Below, one piece after another: positions 6,293-6,380 of a stretch of DNA of 6,380 nucleotides. The position numbers and the translations under genes are program-made. The stretch's first letter is position 1. Each line of letters opens with the position of its first letter. Origin of the DNA: an uncultured Lachnospiraceae bacterium (lineage in GTDB: Bacteria; Bacillota; Clostridia; Lachnospirales; Lachnospiraceae). The stretch lies in contig CACZRA010000133.1 of assembly GCA_902783395.1 (NCBI GenBank), forward strand, positions 1 to 6,380. Direction: 5' to 3'. The notes under the pieces were generated by a model that worked only from the letters and a program-made list of their open reading frames with translations, searched no databases and had not been told where the DNA came from.

Positions 6293-6304
6293 CATTGCGT
6301 TAAA

Positions 6305-6377
6305 GGGAGTATAGCTCAGCTGGGAGAGCGTCCGCCTCACACGCGGGAGGTCACGGGTTCGAGCCCCGTTGCGCCCA
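6305..6377 (+). tRNA. tRNA-Val (anticodon CAC)
   Basis: A 73-base cloverleaf can be folded. D stem GCTC/GAGC (6314-6317 with 6326-6329), anticodon stem TCCGC/GCGGG (6331-6335 with 6343-6347, one U-G pair), anticodon loop CTCACAC (6336-6342) with anticodon CAC at 6338-6340 reading GUG valine codons, a five-base variable loop, T stem ACGGG/CCCGT around loop TTCGAGC (6358-6364), and discriminator A at 6377. The acceptor stem is imperfect: GGGAGTA (6305-6311) against TGCGCCC (6370-6376) gives an A-G mismatch at pair 4-69 and a U-G at 6-67. CCA is not encoded; the next bases are TGA. All other tRNA consensus positions (U8, A9, T-loop TTC) are intact. The window ends three bases after the gene. Confidence 0.9.
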
Positions 6378-6380
6378 TGA

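Noticed and set aside
1..6380. CRISPR array, prophage, transposase, toxin-antitoxin or riboswitch
   Set aside because: I found no regularly spaced repeats, no mobile-element or phage protein motifs, no small paired genes, and no leader long enough for a known riboswitch. Intergenic gaps outside 1-190 and 6208-6304 are under 60 bases.

Overview
The window is an ordinary-looking bacterial chromosomal segment with one minus-strand gene train and, at the right edge, one plus-strand tRNA gene. In transcription order (right to left) the train is cytidine deaminase (cdd), a secreted VanY/LdcB-type M15B peptidoglycan carboxypeptidase, tRNA-guanine transglycosylase (tgt), an iron-dependent (group III) alcohol dehydrogenase, a class-3-like aldehyde dehydrogenase, and a TtcA-like tRNA thiolase. 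Protein style (Clostridia-like Tgt, acidic-linker VanY protein, class IV alcohol dehydrogenase), many ATA/AGA-type codons and moderate GC suggest a Firmicute of class Clostridia, perhaps Lachnospiraceae. This is an impression from sequence style, not a demonstrated placement.

Layout. 6305-6377 (+) is a tRNA-Val(CAC) gene behind a near-consensus sigma-70 promoter. 6208-6304 is a compact divergent intergenic region in which the tRNA promoter and the probable cdd promoter overlap at their -35 elements. 4832-6207 (-) holds cdd and the carboxypeptidase, separated by a 29-base gap with a candidate promoter placed so close to the start codon that the carboxypeptidase message may be leaderless or nearly so. 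tgt overlaps the carboxypeptidase stop by 4 bases. A second internal promoter overlaps the tgt stop codon and would drive the alcohol dehydrogenase, aldehyde dehydrogenase and ttcA, which are packed with a 4-base overlap and a 1-base gap. Bases 1-190 hold no gene; they contain the likely terminator of the train (hairpin 112-144) and two smaller hairpins of unknown purpose.

How the genes work together. The two dehydrogenases are the clearest functional pair: alcohol to aldehyde (NAD(P)-Fe enzyme) and aldehyde to carboxylate, or aldehyde detoxification in both directions. They are translationally coupled and share their own promoter. Tgt and TtcA are both tRNA anticodon-loop modifiers (position 34 and position 32) but flank the dehydrogenases rather than sit together. 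Cdd (pyrimidine salvage) and the cell-wall carboxypeptidase have no obvious biochemical link to the rest. I see no phage, transposon, CRISPR, toxin-antitoxin or secondary-metabolite signature, and no convincing undescribed system. The points most worth a second look are regulatory (overlapping divergent promoters, a possible leaderless start, a palindrome inside the alcohol dehydrogenase promoter) and a tRNA-Val whose acceptor stem halves do not fully match.
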